Source of the DNA: Vibrio sp. FE10
GTDB taxonomy: Bacteria; Pseudomonadota; Gammaproteobacteria; Enterobacterales; Vibrionaceae
DNA length: 64,000 nucleotides
Assembly (NCBI RefSeq): GCF_030297155.1
Contig: NZ_AP028067.1
Span: 806,001 to 870,000, forward strand
Direction of reading: 5' to 3'
Part shown: one piece after another, positions 6,946-16,859 of the stretch
Layout: each line of letters begins with the position of its first letter
Position numbering within the stretch: position 1 is the first letter of the stretch
The notes under the pieces: generated by a model
What the model saw: the letters and a program-made list of their open reading frames with translations, nothing else
Told to the model about the DNA's origin: nothing
The model's database searches: none
Program-made: the position numbers and the translations under genes

Positions 6946-7962
6946 TACGCAGCTGTCGAAATGCGCGATAACCCGGCCTACCGAAATCGACCGCTTGCGG
7001 TTGGCGGGCATGAAAAACAACGAGGTGTCTTGAGCACCTGTAATTACGAAGCTCGCAAGTTTGGTATTCGTTCTGCGATGCCAACGGGGAAAGCGCTACA
7101 GCTTTGTCCTAACTTATTAGTGGTTCCGGGAAGAATGCAGGTTTATGTTGAGATATCTAAAAAGATCCGTGAAATTTTTTCTCGATACACATCATTGATT
7201 GAACCTCTTTCTCTGGATGAAGCATTTCTTGATGTGACTGAATCAAAGTTGTGTCACGGTTCTGCGACACTGATTGCCGAGTCAATTCGCCGTGATATTT
7301 GGAACGAGTTAAATCTCACGGCTTCAGCCGGTGTCGCTCCGATAAAATTCTTGGCTAAAGTGGCTTCGGATATGAATAAGCCCAATGGGCAATTTGTTAT
7401 TCCTCCGCAAGACGTACAAGCTGTCATTGATGATTTACCACTCGAAAAAATCCCAGGCGTTGGCAAGGTCAGCATTGAAAAGCTCCATCTAGCGGGATTC
7501 TTTACATGCAAAGACATCAAAGGGGCAGACTATCGAGACTTGCTTCTGAAGTTTGGTCGACAAGGTGCATCGTTGTGGAAGCGAAGCCATGGTATTGATG
7601 AAAGAGAAGTCATCATAGAACGCGAGCGTAAATCCGTAGGCGTTGAGCGCACGTTTACTCAAAACATTTCGACTTATGCTGAGTGCTGGCAGGTGATAGA
7701 AGACAAATTGTTTCCTGAGCTTGAAACTCGCCTAGAAAAAGCCAGCCCAAGTAAAGCAATCATCAAACAGGGCATTAAGCTCAAGTTTGCTGATTTCCAA
7801 CAAACGACCATAGAACACATACATGCTTCATTGGATCGAGAACACTTCAAAGAACTATTGAGTGAGATCTTAAAAAGACAACAAGGGCGAGAGATACGCC
7901 TGCTCGGTTTGAGTGTGATGTTACAACCCAAAGAACAAGTGAAGCAGCTGAGTTTCTTTTAA
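6946..7962 (+). pseudogene. dinB: second DNA polymerase IV gene, 5' end missing
   Basis: Homology begins at TAC GCA GCT GTC GAA (YAAVE), equivalent to about residue 13 of a normal DinB. The preceding residues, including the catalytic Asp of the IHVDMD motif, are absent. An unrelated sequence is in frame back to a stop at 6874 with no start codon. Translation could begin only at ATG 6961 (333 residues), which has no ribosome binding site and would lack the metal ligand. The rest is intact, including SLDEAFLD and a C-terminal QLSFF clamp motif, and its composition matches the housekeeping genes. It is most simply the resident gene, decapitated when the upstream segment arrived. Confidence 0.85.
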
Positions 7963-7969
7963 TTTTCAT

Positions 7970-8002
7970 CAGCTAGATTTATGCAAACCTAGCTGACTTT
8001 TT
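7970..8002. terminator. bidirectional terminator between dinB and the helicase gene
   Basis: CAGCTAG paired with CTAGCTG across a 12-base loop, followed by a T run on the plus strand, lies between two convergent genes. Confidence 0.7.
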
Positions 8003-8028
8003 GGTACAAGCGGTGTGTTTTAGCGTTA

Positions 8029-9963
8029 TTATCTTGGCAAGCGTTTTACCAATGCTAAGGTTTCACTGAACGGTTGTTGCTCTAACTTTCCGTACCCCGA
8101 CATTTTGCTGGCTTTTAATTTGGTAGAAAGCGGTGTCGCGATTCCGCATAAAAAGCGAGTAATGGCTTCGTCGGTAATCAGTTGTTGGCTATTGGATATG
8201 AACTCTTGAATCCAAGCGACGACGATCTCTTCATCTATAGGTTCAGCTTTCACGCTTGGTAGTGTGGCAATTTCTCCTCGGCATACTGAGCAGTGACCAC
8301 AGTCTTTGGGTGCCTTATCATCGGCAAAGTAACTCGCAAGACGTGAGCTTAGACAAGTATCCGCCTCAAAGAAGCTCAGCATTTGATTAAGACGGTTTAT
8401 TTCACTGTTCTCTTTTGCTTTAAACAACTCAGTTAAACGTTCTGATAATTGCATCATATCTTCAGACGTATTGTGGATCGCGTAAACATCCGTGATCTGC
8501 TTACTTTCCAATTCAATCCAGCCTTGTTCATTGAAGTAGTCGATAGCGGTAACAACGCGTTGACGGTCGGCCTGGAAGTGTGTCCAAAGCGCATCGAAAT
8601 CAACTTGGCACCAGACTCTTGCTTGTGGTGAGCATTGGAAAATAGCCTCTACGAAGTGTCGGCGTTCTCCTTGGAACTGCTCTGTGATCTGTTGTTTCGG
8701 ACGAATGAACTTAAATTTGTAGTCAGCGAAGTAGCTGTATTTGGGCTCAATCACGCCTTCAATTTCGAGATAAACCAACAGTGTTTTTAGCGGGAGTTGA
8801 CGAATGTTAGATTCACGCGATAGTTGGTTGAGCATGATCTCCCATTGGTTTGCACCAGAAGCGCCAATGTTTTGGTTTTCGTAGATCTCTTTCAAGACAG
8901 CTTGGATCGAGATGTTGTCTGGTGTATCACCAAATACGAAGTTCTCTAGCGTGCTGAGGCCATACTTGTTGGCGAGAAGAATACATGCTGAAGGTTGACC
9001 ATCTCGGCCTGCTCGGCCGATCTCTTGCGAGTAGTTCTCTATCGATTTTGGTAAGTCGAAGTGAATCACACGGCGAATGTTTGACTTGTCGACGCCCATC
9101 CCGAAAGCAATCGTCGCCACAATACAATGCACGTCATCATTCATGAATTGATGTTGAATGGCATCTCTATTTTCTGGTTTAAGCCCTGCATGGTAAGCGA
9201 CTGCGTTGATTCCAGCATTGCGCAGTTGCTGAGCCACCATCTCTGCTGTTTGTTGAAGGGTGACATAAACGATGGTCGGAGCTTGAGGCGCTTGATTGGC
9301 GACCGAGCACAGAGTCTCTAGCTTACTAGCTTGTTCACAAGGCTGAATCGACAGGTCGAGGTTTTGACGATAGAAACCCGTAACAACAACGCGTTCCTCA
9401 TCGATATTAAACTTAGACTTCATGTCTTGGATAACTGAGGTTGTTGCGGTTGCAGTCAGTAGTAATACCTGCGGGATATTCAGTTGTTTTTGGTATTGAG
9501 GCAACTTGAGATAATCGGGTCTAAAGTTGTGTCCCCATTCAGAAATACAGTGCGCCTCATCGACCACAAGTAACGAGATTGGAACCTGAGAAATGAACTG
9601 GCGAAAGCGTTCGTTCTTCAAACGCTCGACGGAGATCATCAGAATCTTGGTGTCTCCGTTACGCACAGACTGCATCACCTGTTGAGTGGTCTGTCTGTCT
9701 TGGCTAGATTCTATCGCAGCGGCGCTGATCCCTTTACTGTGTAAGAAGCTTAATTGGTCTTTCATTAAGGCTAACAGTGGAGAAATAACCAAAGTTAAAT
9801 GAGGTAACTCTAACGCGGGTAATTGGTAGCACAGCGATTTACCTGAGCCCGTCGGGAATATGGCCGCGGTAGAGTGACCGGATAGAACATTATCAATGAC
9901 TTGCTTTTGCCCATTACGCAGTGAATCGAATCCGAATACTTGTTTTAGCTTCTGCTCAATCAT
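8029..9963 (-). CDS. RecQ-family ATP-dependent DNA helicase
   Basis: 644 residues. The Walker A motif PTGSGKS is near residue 37, DEAHCISEWGHNFRPDY near 135, and a helicase C domain follows with FGMGVDKSNIRRVIH and QEIGRAGRDG. A zinc-binding Cys cluster ends in CGHCSVC near residue 560. The C-terminus carries a short winged-helix-like region and no obvious HRDC domain, so this is likely a RecQ paralogue and not the classical RecQ. It unwinds 3'-5' DNA in recombination and repair. It converges with the truncated dinB. Confidence 0.88.
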   Translation of the reverse strand: MIEQKLKQVFGFDSLRNGQKQVIDNVLSGHSTAAIFPTGSGKSLCYQLPALELPHLTLVISPLLALMKDQLSFLHSKGISAAAIESSQDRQTTQQVMQSVRNGDTKILMISVERLKNERFRQFISQVPISLLVVDEAHCISEWGHNFRPDYLKLPQYQKQLNIPQVLLLTATATTSVIQDMKSKFNIDEERVVVTGFYRQNLDLSIQPCEQASKLETLCSVANQAPQAPTIVYVTLQQTAEMVAQQLRNAGINAVAYHAGLKPENRDAIQHQFMNDDVHCIVATIAFGMGVDKSNIRRVIHFDLPKSIENYSQEIGRAGRDGQPSACILLANKYGLSTLENFVFGDTPDNISIQAVLKEIYENQNIGASGANQWEIMLNQLSRESNIRQLPLKTLLVYLEIEGVIEPKYSYFADYKFKFIRPKQQITEQFQGERRHFVEAIFQCSPQARVWCQVDFDALWTHFQADRQRVVTAIDYFNEQGWIELESKQITDVYAIHNTSEDMMQLSERLTELFKAKENSEINRLNQMLSFFEADTCLSSRLASYFADDKAPKDCGHCSVCRGEIATLPSVKAEPIDEEIVVAWIQEFISNSQQLITDEAITRFLCGIATPLSTKLKASKMSGYGKLEQQPFSETLALVKRLPR

Positions 9964-10108
9964 TTATGTTCTACCTGAGTTATTAAGTGTCGTATTGATG
10001 CTAAAGCGTTCGCCTATCTATGATCGCGCCGCTTGATGAATCAAATGTCTTGCACCTGATTGTACCTAATTCTATTCTGTAGCTCCTATAGAAAAGCACT
10101 CCAAAAGT

Positions 10109-10582
10109 ATGAATAAGTCTGAGCTTCGACAAATAATTTTAGAGCAACTCGAATCACGGCTACGCATCGCACAATCTGCGACTCAGCGAGCTATTGATGC
10201 TGCGACCGATGAAGAGACCGTGCCAGAGCACAAATACGATACCTTGGCGTTAGAAGCCTCGTACCTTGCGCATGGACAGGCGATGCGAGTTCAAGAGTGT
10301 GAAGATGACATCCAGTGTTTCCGAAACCTCGTCTTGCGAGACAGCGAAAGAATCACCGTCAGCAGCTATGTTGTCGTTATTGACGAACATGATGAATATA
10401 AACACTTTTTCCTTGGACCTAAAGTCGGGGGGCTTTCTGTTACGTGGCACGAAAATGAGGTTGCCATCGTCACGGCGAATGCGCCATTTGGTCAGGCTCT
10501 AATGGGCAAAGAAGTCGGTGATGAAATTGAGTTTAAGGTCGCTGATAAACAGTTTTGCTATGAAGTAGTATCGATTGACTGA
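10109..10582 (+). CDS. GreA/GreB-like factor
   Basis: 157 residues. The N-terminal half (about 1-80) is helical and charged like the Gre coiled coil. The C-terminal half (VVVIDEHDEYKHFFLGPKVGG, then APFGQALMGKEVGDEIEF) matches the FKBP-like GreA/B C-terminal domain with its GKxxGD motif. The coiled-coil tip lacks the usual tight acidic pair of GreA/GreB and the spacing is unusual, so transcript-cleavage activity is uncertain. It could bind the RNA polymerase secondary channel as a non-cleaving relative. It sits divergent from the RecQ-like gene. Confidence 0.75.
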   Translation: MNKSELRQIILEQLESRLRIAQSATQRAIDAATDEETVPEHKYDTLALEASYLAHGQAMRVQECEDDIQCFRNLVLRDSERITVSSYVVVIDEHDEYKHFFLGPKVGGLSVTWHENEVAIVTANAPFGQALMGKEVGDEIEFKVADKQFCYEVVSID

Positions 10583-10669
10583 ATGACAGGCTTAGAAATA
10601 TAAACGTTTTTCTGACAAAGAAGCATAAACTAGCGGTATAGTCGTTGGGCAGATTGATGAGAGGGTGTT

Positions 10670-11428
10670 ATGAAAAAAAGCGTATTAATTGCATCATTAA
10701 CAGTGGCTACCGCTGTTGTGAGCCTGCCAACTTTTGCAGCTCAGTGTCGAGTTGATTTGAAAAATGAACTACGAATTGATGAGCAGAAAGTCGAAATCCA
10801 TCAAGTAAATGGTGATACAGCTATTCTTGATGGCAATAACGATCTTTATATTCATGGTGAAAAGGTGGCACTTGATGCCGACCAACAAGCGGCAATTGAA
10901 AAATACCGTGACAGCATGAATGAGTATTTACCACGCGCAAAACAAATGGCGAATGACAGCTTAGCCTTGGCGAATGATGTTATTGATGACATCGCTGCCA
11001 GTCTAGATTCTCCAGAGTCGTTTGATAATGTAAAAGAATCAATGAAAACGTACTTTGCTGAATTAGAGGCTCGTTACTATAAAGATGGCGAGTTAGTCCT
11101 ACCGGCTGATAGTTTCGATTCGATGGCCAATGGTTGGTCTGAAGATTTCGGAAAGGCTAAGGAGATCTTTAACCAAGAGTTTATCTCAAGTGCCTTTAAT
11201 GCGATGTCGGAAAAAATGAAGCAAGACGGCGGGCTAAATTTGACCGAAATGGCTGATAGCATGGCTGAATTAAAGCTTAAAGTTGAAGAGCGAATGAAAG
11301 AACACTCTCAACAAGTACAAGAGGAAGCGAATGAGTTCTGTGATTCTCTAGATGAGATGGCAGAGCAAGAGCAAGAGCTGCATAAAATCATTCCGAACCT
11401 AAAAGACTACCAAGTATTTACTATCTAG
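10670..11428 (+). CDS. YggN-family (DUF2884) periplasmic protein
   Basis: 252 residues with a signal peptide ending LPTFAA near residue 23, then QCRVDLKNELRID as in YggN proteins. The remainder is strongly acidic and helical with many Met and Ala, and probably forms coiled coils. The function of the family is not known. It is a single-gene unit with its own terminator. Confidence 0.75.
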   Translation: MKKSVLIASLTVATAVVSLPTFAAQCRVDLKNELRIDEQKVEIHQVNGDTAILDGNNDLYIHGEKVALDADQQAAIEKYRDSMNEYLPRAKQMANDSLALANDVIDDIAASLDSPESFDNVKESMKTYFAELEARYYKDGELVLPADSFDSMANGWSEDFGKAKEIFNQEFISSAFNAMSEKMKQDGGLNLTEMADSMAELKLKVEERMKEHSQQVQEEANEFCDSLDEMAEQEQELHKIIPNLKDYQVFTI

Positions 11429-11450
11429 CTTGAGTTTCAGATTCGTCAGA

Positions 11451-11477
11451 AGAGCACCGATTGGTGCTCTTTTTTTA
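11451..11477 (+). terminator. terminator after the YggN-family gene
   Basis: AGAGCACC paired with GGTGCTCT, four-base loop, then seven T residues. Confidence 0.9.
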
Positions 11478-11701
11478 TGGGTTAAATAAGCTAACGATTA
11501 ATTAAGGAATACCTTTGAATAGTCTAATCAATCGTTGCATTGATTTTATTTGGTCAGTTAGTCTGGGAGATTGTTAATAATTTGGTCTTAAATACTAAGT
11601 AGATTGTAAAAATAAGATAATTGTTCATTTATTGGTTGTGCCTATCATTGCTTTTGATTACTGTACTTCTCAACTAGTTCACTGATTCTTATGCGGGCAA
11701 T

Positions 11702-13063
11702 ATGGACCAACAATCTTCCTCTTCAAGAGAGCACTTTAGTTCTCGTTTGGGTTTTATTTTAGCAGCGGCGGGTGCGGCTGTTGGCTTAGGTAATATTTGG
11801 GGTTTCCCAACCCAAGTTGCCAGTAACGGCGGTGGTGCTTTTCTGCTTGTTTACCTAATCATGATTTTCGTGGTTGCTTTCCCGATGCTGGTTGTTGAGA
11901 TGGCGATTGGCCGTCATGGTCAAGCGAACCCTGTCGATAGTATGCGCTCTTTGACTTCGAATCCTTTAGGTAAGAAAGTCGGTGAATTTGTTGGTTGGAT
12001 TGGCTTAAGTGTCCCAAGCGCCGTGTTGGCCTTTTATAGTATTGTCGGCGGTTGGTTGATTTGCTTCCTTTTTGGCGCGGTTGCTGACCTGATTGGCTTA
12101 GAGTCCATCGCTGATTGGTTCAAAGGCTTCAGTGTTGAGCGAAACGTGTTTGGTACCGTGCTCTTCTATGTACTGACTATTCTGATTGTTCAAGGTGGTG
12201 TGAAGCAGGGTATCGAGAAGTGGTCGACTCGCTTAATGCCAGCGTTGTTCATTTTGTTTGGTTTACTGTTTGTTTACATCATGACGCAAGCGGGTGCGAT
12301 AGAAGGCCTGAAGCATTACTTGGTTCCAGACTTTGAGAAAGTGTGGGATAGAAAACTCATTCTAGCGGCAATGGGACAAGGCTTCTTCTCGCTAACCATT
12401 GGTGGCTGCTCTATGTTGGTTTACGGTTCTTACTTAAGCAAGAAAGAGAACCTACCAAAAATGGCGATGAACGTAACCTTGGTTGATACCGCTGTCGCTT
12501 TTATTGCTGGCTTAGTGGTTATGCCTGCCATGTTTGTTGCGATGCAGAAGGGTGTACAAATCTACGCTGAAGATGGCTCACTATTGAGCTCTGACACACT
12601 CGTATTTACGGTTCTGCCTTTGATGTTTGATAGCTTAGGCGTACTTGGTCAGATCTTCGCAATTGTCTTCTTCTTGTTGCTAACGATTGCTGCTCTAACT
12701 TCTTCAATTTCGATGCTGGAAGGGCCTGTAGCGCTAGTGAGTGAGCGTTTCAATACCAGACGAACACCAACGAGTTGGGTGATTGGTGGTGCTATTGCAC
12801 TGTTCAGTGTGGTGATAGTTTATAACTTTGCTGCGATGTTTGGCATGGTTGCGATGATAGCGACTCAGTATCTTCAACCGGTCGCAGCACTGATGTTCTG
12901 TCTGTTTGGCGGCTGGGTGTGGAGCCGAGCTTCAAAAGTGAAAGAGCTTGAACAAGGTTGTCCTGATTTTCAGCTTGGTTGGTTTGGTAAAGTGTGGCCG
13001 ATGTATGTGAAGTTCGTATGCCCAATCTTGGTGGCAACAGTTATCTGGGCTTCTTTTGGTTAA
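11702..13063 (+). CDS. sodium-dependent transporter (NSS/SNF family)
   Basis: 453 residues with about eleven to twelve hydrophobic spans. The signature GLGNIWGFPTQVASNGGGAFLLVY is near residue 28, where the NSS family binds Na+ and the substrate carboxylate. A Gly/Ser-rich TM6-like segment (MGQGFFSLTIGGCSM) follows near residue 225. Members import amino acids or related solutes in symport with sodium, which fits a marine organism. The substrate cannot be read from the sequence. A 270-bp AT-rich leader precedes it and a terminator follows, so it is monocistronic. Confidence 0.88.
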   Translation: MDQQSSSSREHFSSRLGFILAAAGAAVGLGNIWGFPTQVASNGGGAFLLVYLIMIFVVAFPMLVVEMAIGRHGQANPVDSMRSLTSNPLGKKVGEFVGWIGLSVPSAVLAFYSIVGGWLICFLFGAVADLIGLESIADWFKGFSVERNVFGTVLFYVLTILIVQGGVKQGIEKWSTRLMPALFILFGLLFVYIMTQAGAIEGLKHYLVPDFEKVWDRKLILAAMGQGFFSLTIGGCSMLVYGSYLSKKENLPKMAMNVTLVDTAVAFIAGLVVMPAMFVAMQKGVQIYAEDGSLLSSDTLVFTVLPLMFDSLGVLGQIFAIVFFLLLTIAALTSSISMLEGPVALVSERFNTRRTPTSWVIGGAIALFSVVIVYNFAAMFGMVAMIATQYLQPVAALMFCLFGGWVWSRASKVKELEQGCPDFQLGWFGKVWPMYVKFVCPILVATVIWASFG

Positions 13064-13101
13064 TAGACCATTTAACATCTAGATGATTAGACTTCGAATT
13101 C

Positions 13102-13134
13102 AAGGCCACTCTTAATGAGTGGCTTTGTTGTTTT
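13102..13134 (+). terminator. terminator of the transporter gene
   Basis: AAGCCACTC paired across TTAAT with GAGTGGCTT in imperfect form, followed by a T-rich stretch. Confidence 0.75.
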
Positions 13135-13158
13135 CGTATCGAACAAGCTTGTTTGCTC

Positions 13159-13198
13159 AAAAGAAAAAAGAAAAAAGAAAAAAGAAAAAAGAAAAAAG
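13159..13198. repeat. heptanucleotide tandem repeat
   Basis: A partial unit (AAAAG) and then five exact copies of AAAAAAG. Read on the minus strand it gives CTTTTTT units that serve as the U tract of the lipA terminator. Copy number is expected to vary by slippage. Confidence 0.9.
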
Positions 13199-13226
13199 AC
13201 GCTGAACATACAATTCAGCGCCTTTT
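13198..13226 (-). terminator. terminator of the lipA unit
   Basis: GGCGCTGAATTG..TTCAGCGTC forms the hairpin on the minus strand, followed by the T-rich heptamer repeat. Confidence 0.8.
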
Positions 13227-13248
13227 CAATTTTGGTTTAAGCAGGTGA

Positions 13249-14214
13249 TTACTTAATTTCCATACCTTGAGCTTGCAAGTCGGCATGGTAAGAAGAACGT
13301 ACAAATGGGCCACAAGCTGCGTGAGTGAAGCCTAGTTCAAGAGCAATCTCTTTCAGCTCATCAAACTCTGAAGGCGGCACGTAGCGTTCTACTGGTAAGT
13401 GGTGACGGCTTGGCGCAAGGTATTGGCCTAGTGTCAGCATAGTTACGCCATGTTCGCGAAGATCTTTCAGTACTTGAACGATCTCTTCTTTCGTTTCACC
13501 AAGACCCATCATCACACCTGATTTAGTTGGGATGTCTGGGTGTTGCTCTTTGAATTTTCTCAACAGATCAAGAGACCACTTGTAGTTCGCGCCTGGGCGA
13601 GCTTTACGGTATAGACGTGGTGCTGTCTCTAGGTTGTGGTTGAAAACATCTGGCGGGTTGTCTTTCATTAGATCAAGTGCAACGTCCATACGACCACGGA
13701 AGTCAGGAACCAGCGTTTCAATGCGAATATTTGGATTCTGTTCGCGAATTTCACGGTTACAGTCAGCAAAATGCTGAGCACCACCATCACGCAGGTCATC
13801 ACGGTCAACTGAAGTGATTACAACGTACTTCAGCTTCATGTCTTTAATCGTCTTAGCCAGTTTCTTCGGCTCTTCTGCTTCAGGAGCAACAGGACGACCA
13901 TGGGCAACATCACAGAACGGGCAGCGACGAGTACAGATAGCGCCAAGAATCATAAACGTTGCCGTGCCGTGGTTAAAACACTCGGCTAGGTTAGGGCAAG
14001 ACGCTTCTTCACAAACTGAGTGCAGGTTGTTTTTACGCATTGCTGATTTGATTTCTTGAATACGATGGCTGTCTGAAGGAAGTTTAATCTTCATCCATGC
14101 AGGCTTACGTAGAACTTCTTTCTGTTCAGCAGGCATATTCTTTACGGGAATTAATGCCATTTTGTCAGCGTCACGATATTTAACGCCTTTTTCCATTTGG
14201 ATTGGTTTGCTCAT
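13249..14214 (-). CDS. lipA: lipoyl synthase
   Basis: 321 residues, the same length as in E. coli. The auxiliary cluster motif [12 protein letters not shown] is near residue 67 and the radical-SAM motif CTRRCPFC near 94. It inserts two sulfurs into octanoyl groups on lipoyl domains of pyruvate and 2-oxoglutarate dehydrogenases and the glycine cleavage system. It lies four bases downstream of lipB, as usual. The ORF begins in the normal MSKPIQ context. No anomalies seen. Confidence 0.98.
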   Translation of the reverse strand: MSKPIQMEKGVKYRDADKMALIPVKNMPAEQKEVLRKPAWMKIKLPSDSHRIQEIKSAMRKNNLHSVCEEASCPNLAECFNHGTATFMILGAICTRRCPFCDVAHGRPVAPEAEEPKKLAKTIKDMKLKYVVITSVDRDDLRDGGAQHFADCNREIREQNPNIRIETLVPDFRGRMDVALDLMKDNPPDVFNHNLETAPRLYRKARPGANYKWSLDLLRKFKEQHPDIPTKSGVMMGLGETKEEIVQVLKDLREHGVTMLTLGQYLAPSRHHLPVERYVPPSEFDELKEIALELGFTHAACGPFVRSSYHADLQAQGMEIK

Positions 14215-14218
14215 GATT

Positions 14219-14878
14219 TTATGCTTCTGCTGTAATGTTACTGGTGGCTTGAATGTCTACTTGGTCATAGCCGAGTAGTTCTACTAGCTCTTGTATTAAC
14301 TGTTGCTCAACGCTTTCTAATTCACTGGGTCCGCCTAACTGGCTTACCTGAGCCATTTCCATACCTTGGTAACCACATGGGTTAATGCGTAGGAATGGAG
14401 ACAGGTCCATATCGACGTTGAGTGCAAGCCCATGAAATGAGCAGCCGCGTCGAATACGTAATCCGAGTGAACAGATTTTCTTGCCATCGACATAGACACC
14501 TGGGGCGTCAGGTCGGGCAGTTGAATTTATATTGTAAGCTTTCAGAGTGTTGATTACGAGGTTCTCAATATGAGTCACCAAATCACGTACTCCGAATTTT
14601 TTGCGGCGGATGTTAATCAAAAAGTAAGCGACTAACTGACCTGGGCCGTGATAAGTCACTTGGCCACCGCGATCGCTTTGAATGACAGGGATGTCACCAG
14701 CATTTAATACATGCTCGGCTTTGCCTGCTTGTCCTTGAGTGAAGACAGGGTTGTGTTCAACCAACCAAACTTGGTCTACGTCTTCTTCTGTGCGTTCGTC
14801 TGTGAACTTATGCATGGCTTTCCATACGGGTTCGTAATCCTGACGGCCTAATTTTTTTACGATTAGCTTATTTTGCAA
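14219..14878 (-). CDS. lipB: octanoyltransferase
   Basis: 219 residues. It has the LipB features [18 protein letters not shown] (about 70-87), [21 protein letters not shown] (about 133-153) with the catalytic Lys, and the NPCGYQG Cys near 166. It transfers octanoate from acyl carrier protein to lipoyl domains, giving the substrate of LipA. It is followed directly by lipA. A purine-rich GGGAG lies a few bases before the ATG. Confidence 0.97.
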   Translation of the reverse strand: MQNKLIVKKLGRQDYEPVWKAMHKFTDERTEEDVDQVWLVEHNPVFTQGQAGKAEHVLNAGDIPVIQSDRGGQVTYHGPGQLVAYFLINIRRKKFGVRDLVTHIENLVINTLKAYNINSTARPDAPGVYVDGKKICSLGLRIRRGCSFHGLALNVDMDLSPFLRINPCGYQGMEMAQVSQLGGPSELESVEQQLIQELVELLGYDQVDIQATSNITAEA

Positions 14879-15030
14879 AGCTGCACTCCCTCAAGGATTA
14901 ATAAAGTGAACGCATTATAAACGCGAAACATGATTCTAACTACAGACGGACTGCAAGGTTTTTCAACTTTCTTTGTATTTATTGAAAATTAAGTTGAATG
15001 ACTTTGAGCCCGATAGGGTGTTTCAAACAA

Positions 15031-15056
15031 AAACAGCGGCAATAAGCCGCTGTTTT
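15031..15056 (-). terminator. terminator after ybeD
   Basis: AACAGCGGC paired with GCCGCTGTT over a five-base loop, with a T-rich tail in the minus direction. Confidence 0.8.
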
Positions 15057-15073
15057 CTATGCGTAATCGTTGA

Positions 15074-15349
15074 TTACAGAACCATACGAACGATTTCGAT
15101 GTCGCCCAGTTCTTTGTATAGCGTTTCTACTTGTTCAATTGAAGTCGCTGTAATATTGATCGAAACAGAGTGGTAGTTGCCTTTCGCACTCGGTTTTAGT
15201 GTTGGGCTGTAGTCACCAGGAGCATGACGCTGGATCACTTCTAGCACTAGCTCAGTAAGCTCTGGCTTAGCATAGCCCATTACTTTGTAAGTGAATGAAC
15301 AAGGGAACTCTAAGAGATCTTTTAGTTTTGCATCAGAATTGATGTTCAT
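15074..15349 (-). CDS. ybeD: UPF0250/DUF493 protein YbeD
   Basis: 91 residues from [23 protein letters not shown] six bases before the ATG at 15349 decides this start; the open frame extends 45 codons further upstream but without family similarity. The protein is an ACT-like small fold: [13 protein letters not shown], then [13 protein letters not shown]. It is conserved between dacA and lipB in gamma-proteobacteria. The function is unknown; a regulatory role connected with lipoate or the cell wall is only suggested by position. Confidence 0.9.
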   Translation of the reverse strand: MNINSDAKLKDLLEFPCSFTYKVMGYAKPELTELVLEVIQRHAPGDYSPTLKPSAKGNYHSVSINITATSIEQVETLYKELGDIEIVRMVL

Positions 15350-15473
15350 GATTAGCTCCAAAAGGCTAGACTCTCGCAAATTGGCGAAATGTCGATAAAA
15401 AGCGTGTTCGGTCAACAGACACGAGTAATAAGGCGGAATATTACGTGTAAATATCACCGAACTCAAGATCAAC

Positions 15474-15500
15474 AAAAGCCGCACATGGCGGCTTTTGTTT
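15474..15500 (-). terminator. terminator of the dacA unit
   Basis: AAAAGCCGC paired with GCGGCTTTT around a short loop, with T-rich flanks, lies between dacA and ybeD. Confidence 0.85.
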
Positions 15501-15584
15501 CGTTAATGAGTAAATAAGTAATTTACTCATTAGGTTAGCTAGACAAGAAGTTTGTGTATTGCTTCGTACAAACTTATGGCTTGT

Positions 15585-16766
15585 TTAGAATAAACCTTTG
15601 AACAGCAGTACTAGGTAGTCCCATAGACGGCTAAATAGGCTGCCTTGGTCTACATCTTCAAGTGCAAGTAGCGGGTATTCAGCAACGTCTTCACCATCAA
15701 CTTGGTAGAATAGTTTGCCTACAACATCGCCTCTGCTAATTGGTGCTTCCAGTTCTTTTTCAAGAACGAAGCTAGCCTTTAGGTTCTTCGCTTGGCCACG
15801 AGGTAGAGTAACGAAAGTATCTTCGTCTACACCTAGAGCAACCGTGTCCTTGCTACCCATCCAGATTTTTTCTTCAACGAATGTCTCACCAGCAGTATGT
15901 GGTGCCACTGTTTCGAAGAAACGGAAACCGTAGCTCAGTAGCTTTTTGCTTTCTGTTTTACGAGCGTTCGCATTCTTTGTGCCCATCACAACCGCAACTA
16001 GGCGCATTTTGCCTTCTGTTGCTGAGCTTACTAGGCTGTAACCTGCGTTGCTTGTATGGCCAGTTTTAATGCCATCAACGTTCATGCTCTTATCCCATAA
16101 CAGACCGTTACGGTTGTACTGGGTGATGCCGTTGTAAGTAAATTTTTTCTGTGAGTAGATACGGTACTCATCAGGAACGTCGCGAATTAGCGCCTGACCA
16201 AGTAGAGCCATATCATAAGGCGTTGAGTATAGGTTTGGATTGTCTAGACCGTGCACGTTAGCGAAGTGCGTGTCTTTCATGCCAATAGAGCTTGCCCAAG
16301 CGTTCATTAGGTCAACGAATGCGTCTTCAGAGCCTGCAATATGCTCAGCCATTGCAACACAAGCATCGTTACCTGATTGAATGATGATGCCACGGTTCAG
16401 TTCTTCAACTTTAACCGTTGTACCTACTTCAACGAACATCTTAGATGAGTCTGGGAAGTTTTTAGCCCAAGCGTTTTCGCTAATGACAACGTCGTCGTTT
16501 AAGTTGATGTTACCACGGTCAAGCTCTTGGCCAATCACGTAGCTCGTCATCATCTTGGTTAAACTTGCTGGAGAAAGCTGAGTGTTCATTTCTTTCTCTG
16601 CTAGTACTTTGCCTGAATGGTAATCCATCAGAACAAAACCTTTAGCGGCGATTTGAGGTGCATCAGGTACAACAATAGGAGCGGCGAATGACGATGTAGC
16701 TATCGTTGCAGAAAGAGCAACAGAAGTAGCAAAAATCGATTTAACAAGTTTATTAGATTTAATCAT
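15585..16766 (-). CDS. dacA: D-alanyl-D-alanine carboxypeptidase, PBP5 type
   Basis: 393 residues. The signal peptide ends near residue 28 (TSSFAAP). The active-site motifs are SLTK (68-71), SGN (near 131) and KTG (near 235). A C-terminal beta domain follows, and a final amphipathic helix (SLFSRLWDYLVLLFKGLF) anchors the enzyme in the inner membrane. It trims the terminal D-Ala from peptidoglycan stem peptides and so limits cross-linking. It lies downstream of rlpA, rodA and mrdA, in keeping with a cell-shape operon. Confidence 0.97.
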   Translation of the reverse strand: MIKSNKLVKSIFATSVALSATIATSSFAAPIVVPDAPQIAAKGFVLMDYHSGKVLAEKEMNTQLSPASLTKMMTSYVIGQELDRGNINLNDDVVISENAWAKNFPDSSKMFVEVGTTVKVEELNRGIIIQSGNDACVAMAEHIAGSEDAFVDLMNAWASSIGMKDTHFANVHGLDNPNLYSTPYDMALLGQALIRDVPDEYRIYSQKKFTYNGITQYNRNGLLWDKSMNVDGIKTGHTSNAGYSLVSSATEGKMRLVAVVMGTKNANARKTESKKLLSYGFRFFETVAPHTAGETFVEEKIWMGSKDTVALGVDEDTFVTLPRGQAKNLKASFVLEKELEAPISRGDVVGKLFYQVDGEDVAEYPLLALEDVDQGSLFSRLWDYLVLLFKGLF

Positions 16767-16859
16767 TTTGAATGCAATTATTTGGTGAACTATTCATATA
16801 TTAACAGAATCACTCTGTCACACCAGAGCGCTGATTACCAGAAGTAACTGTTAGATTAA

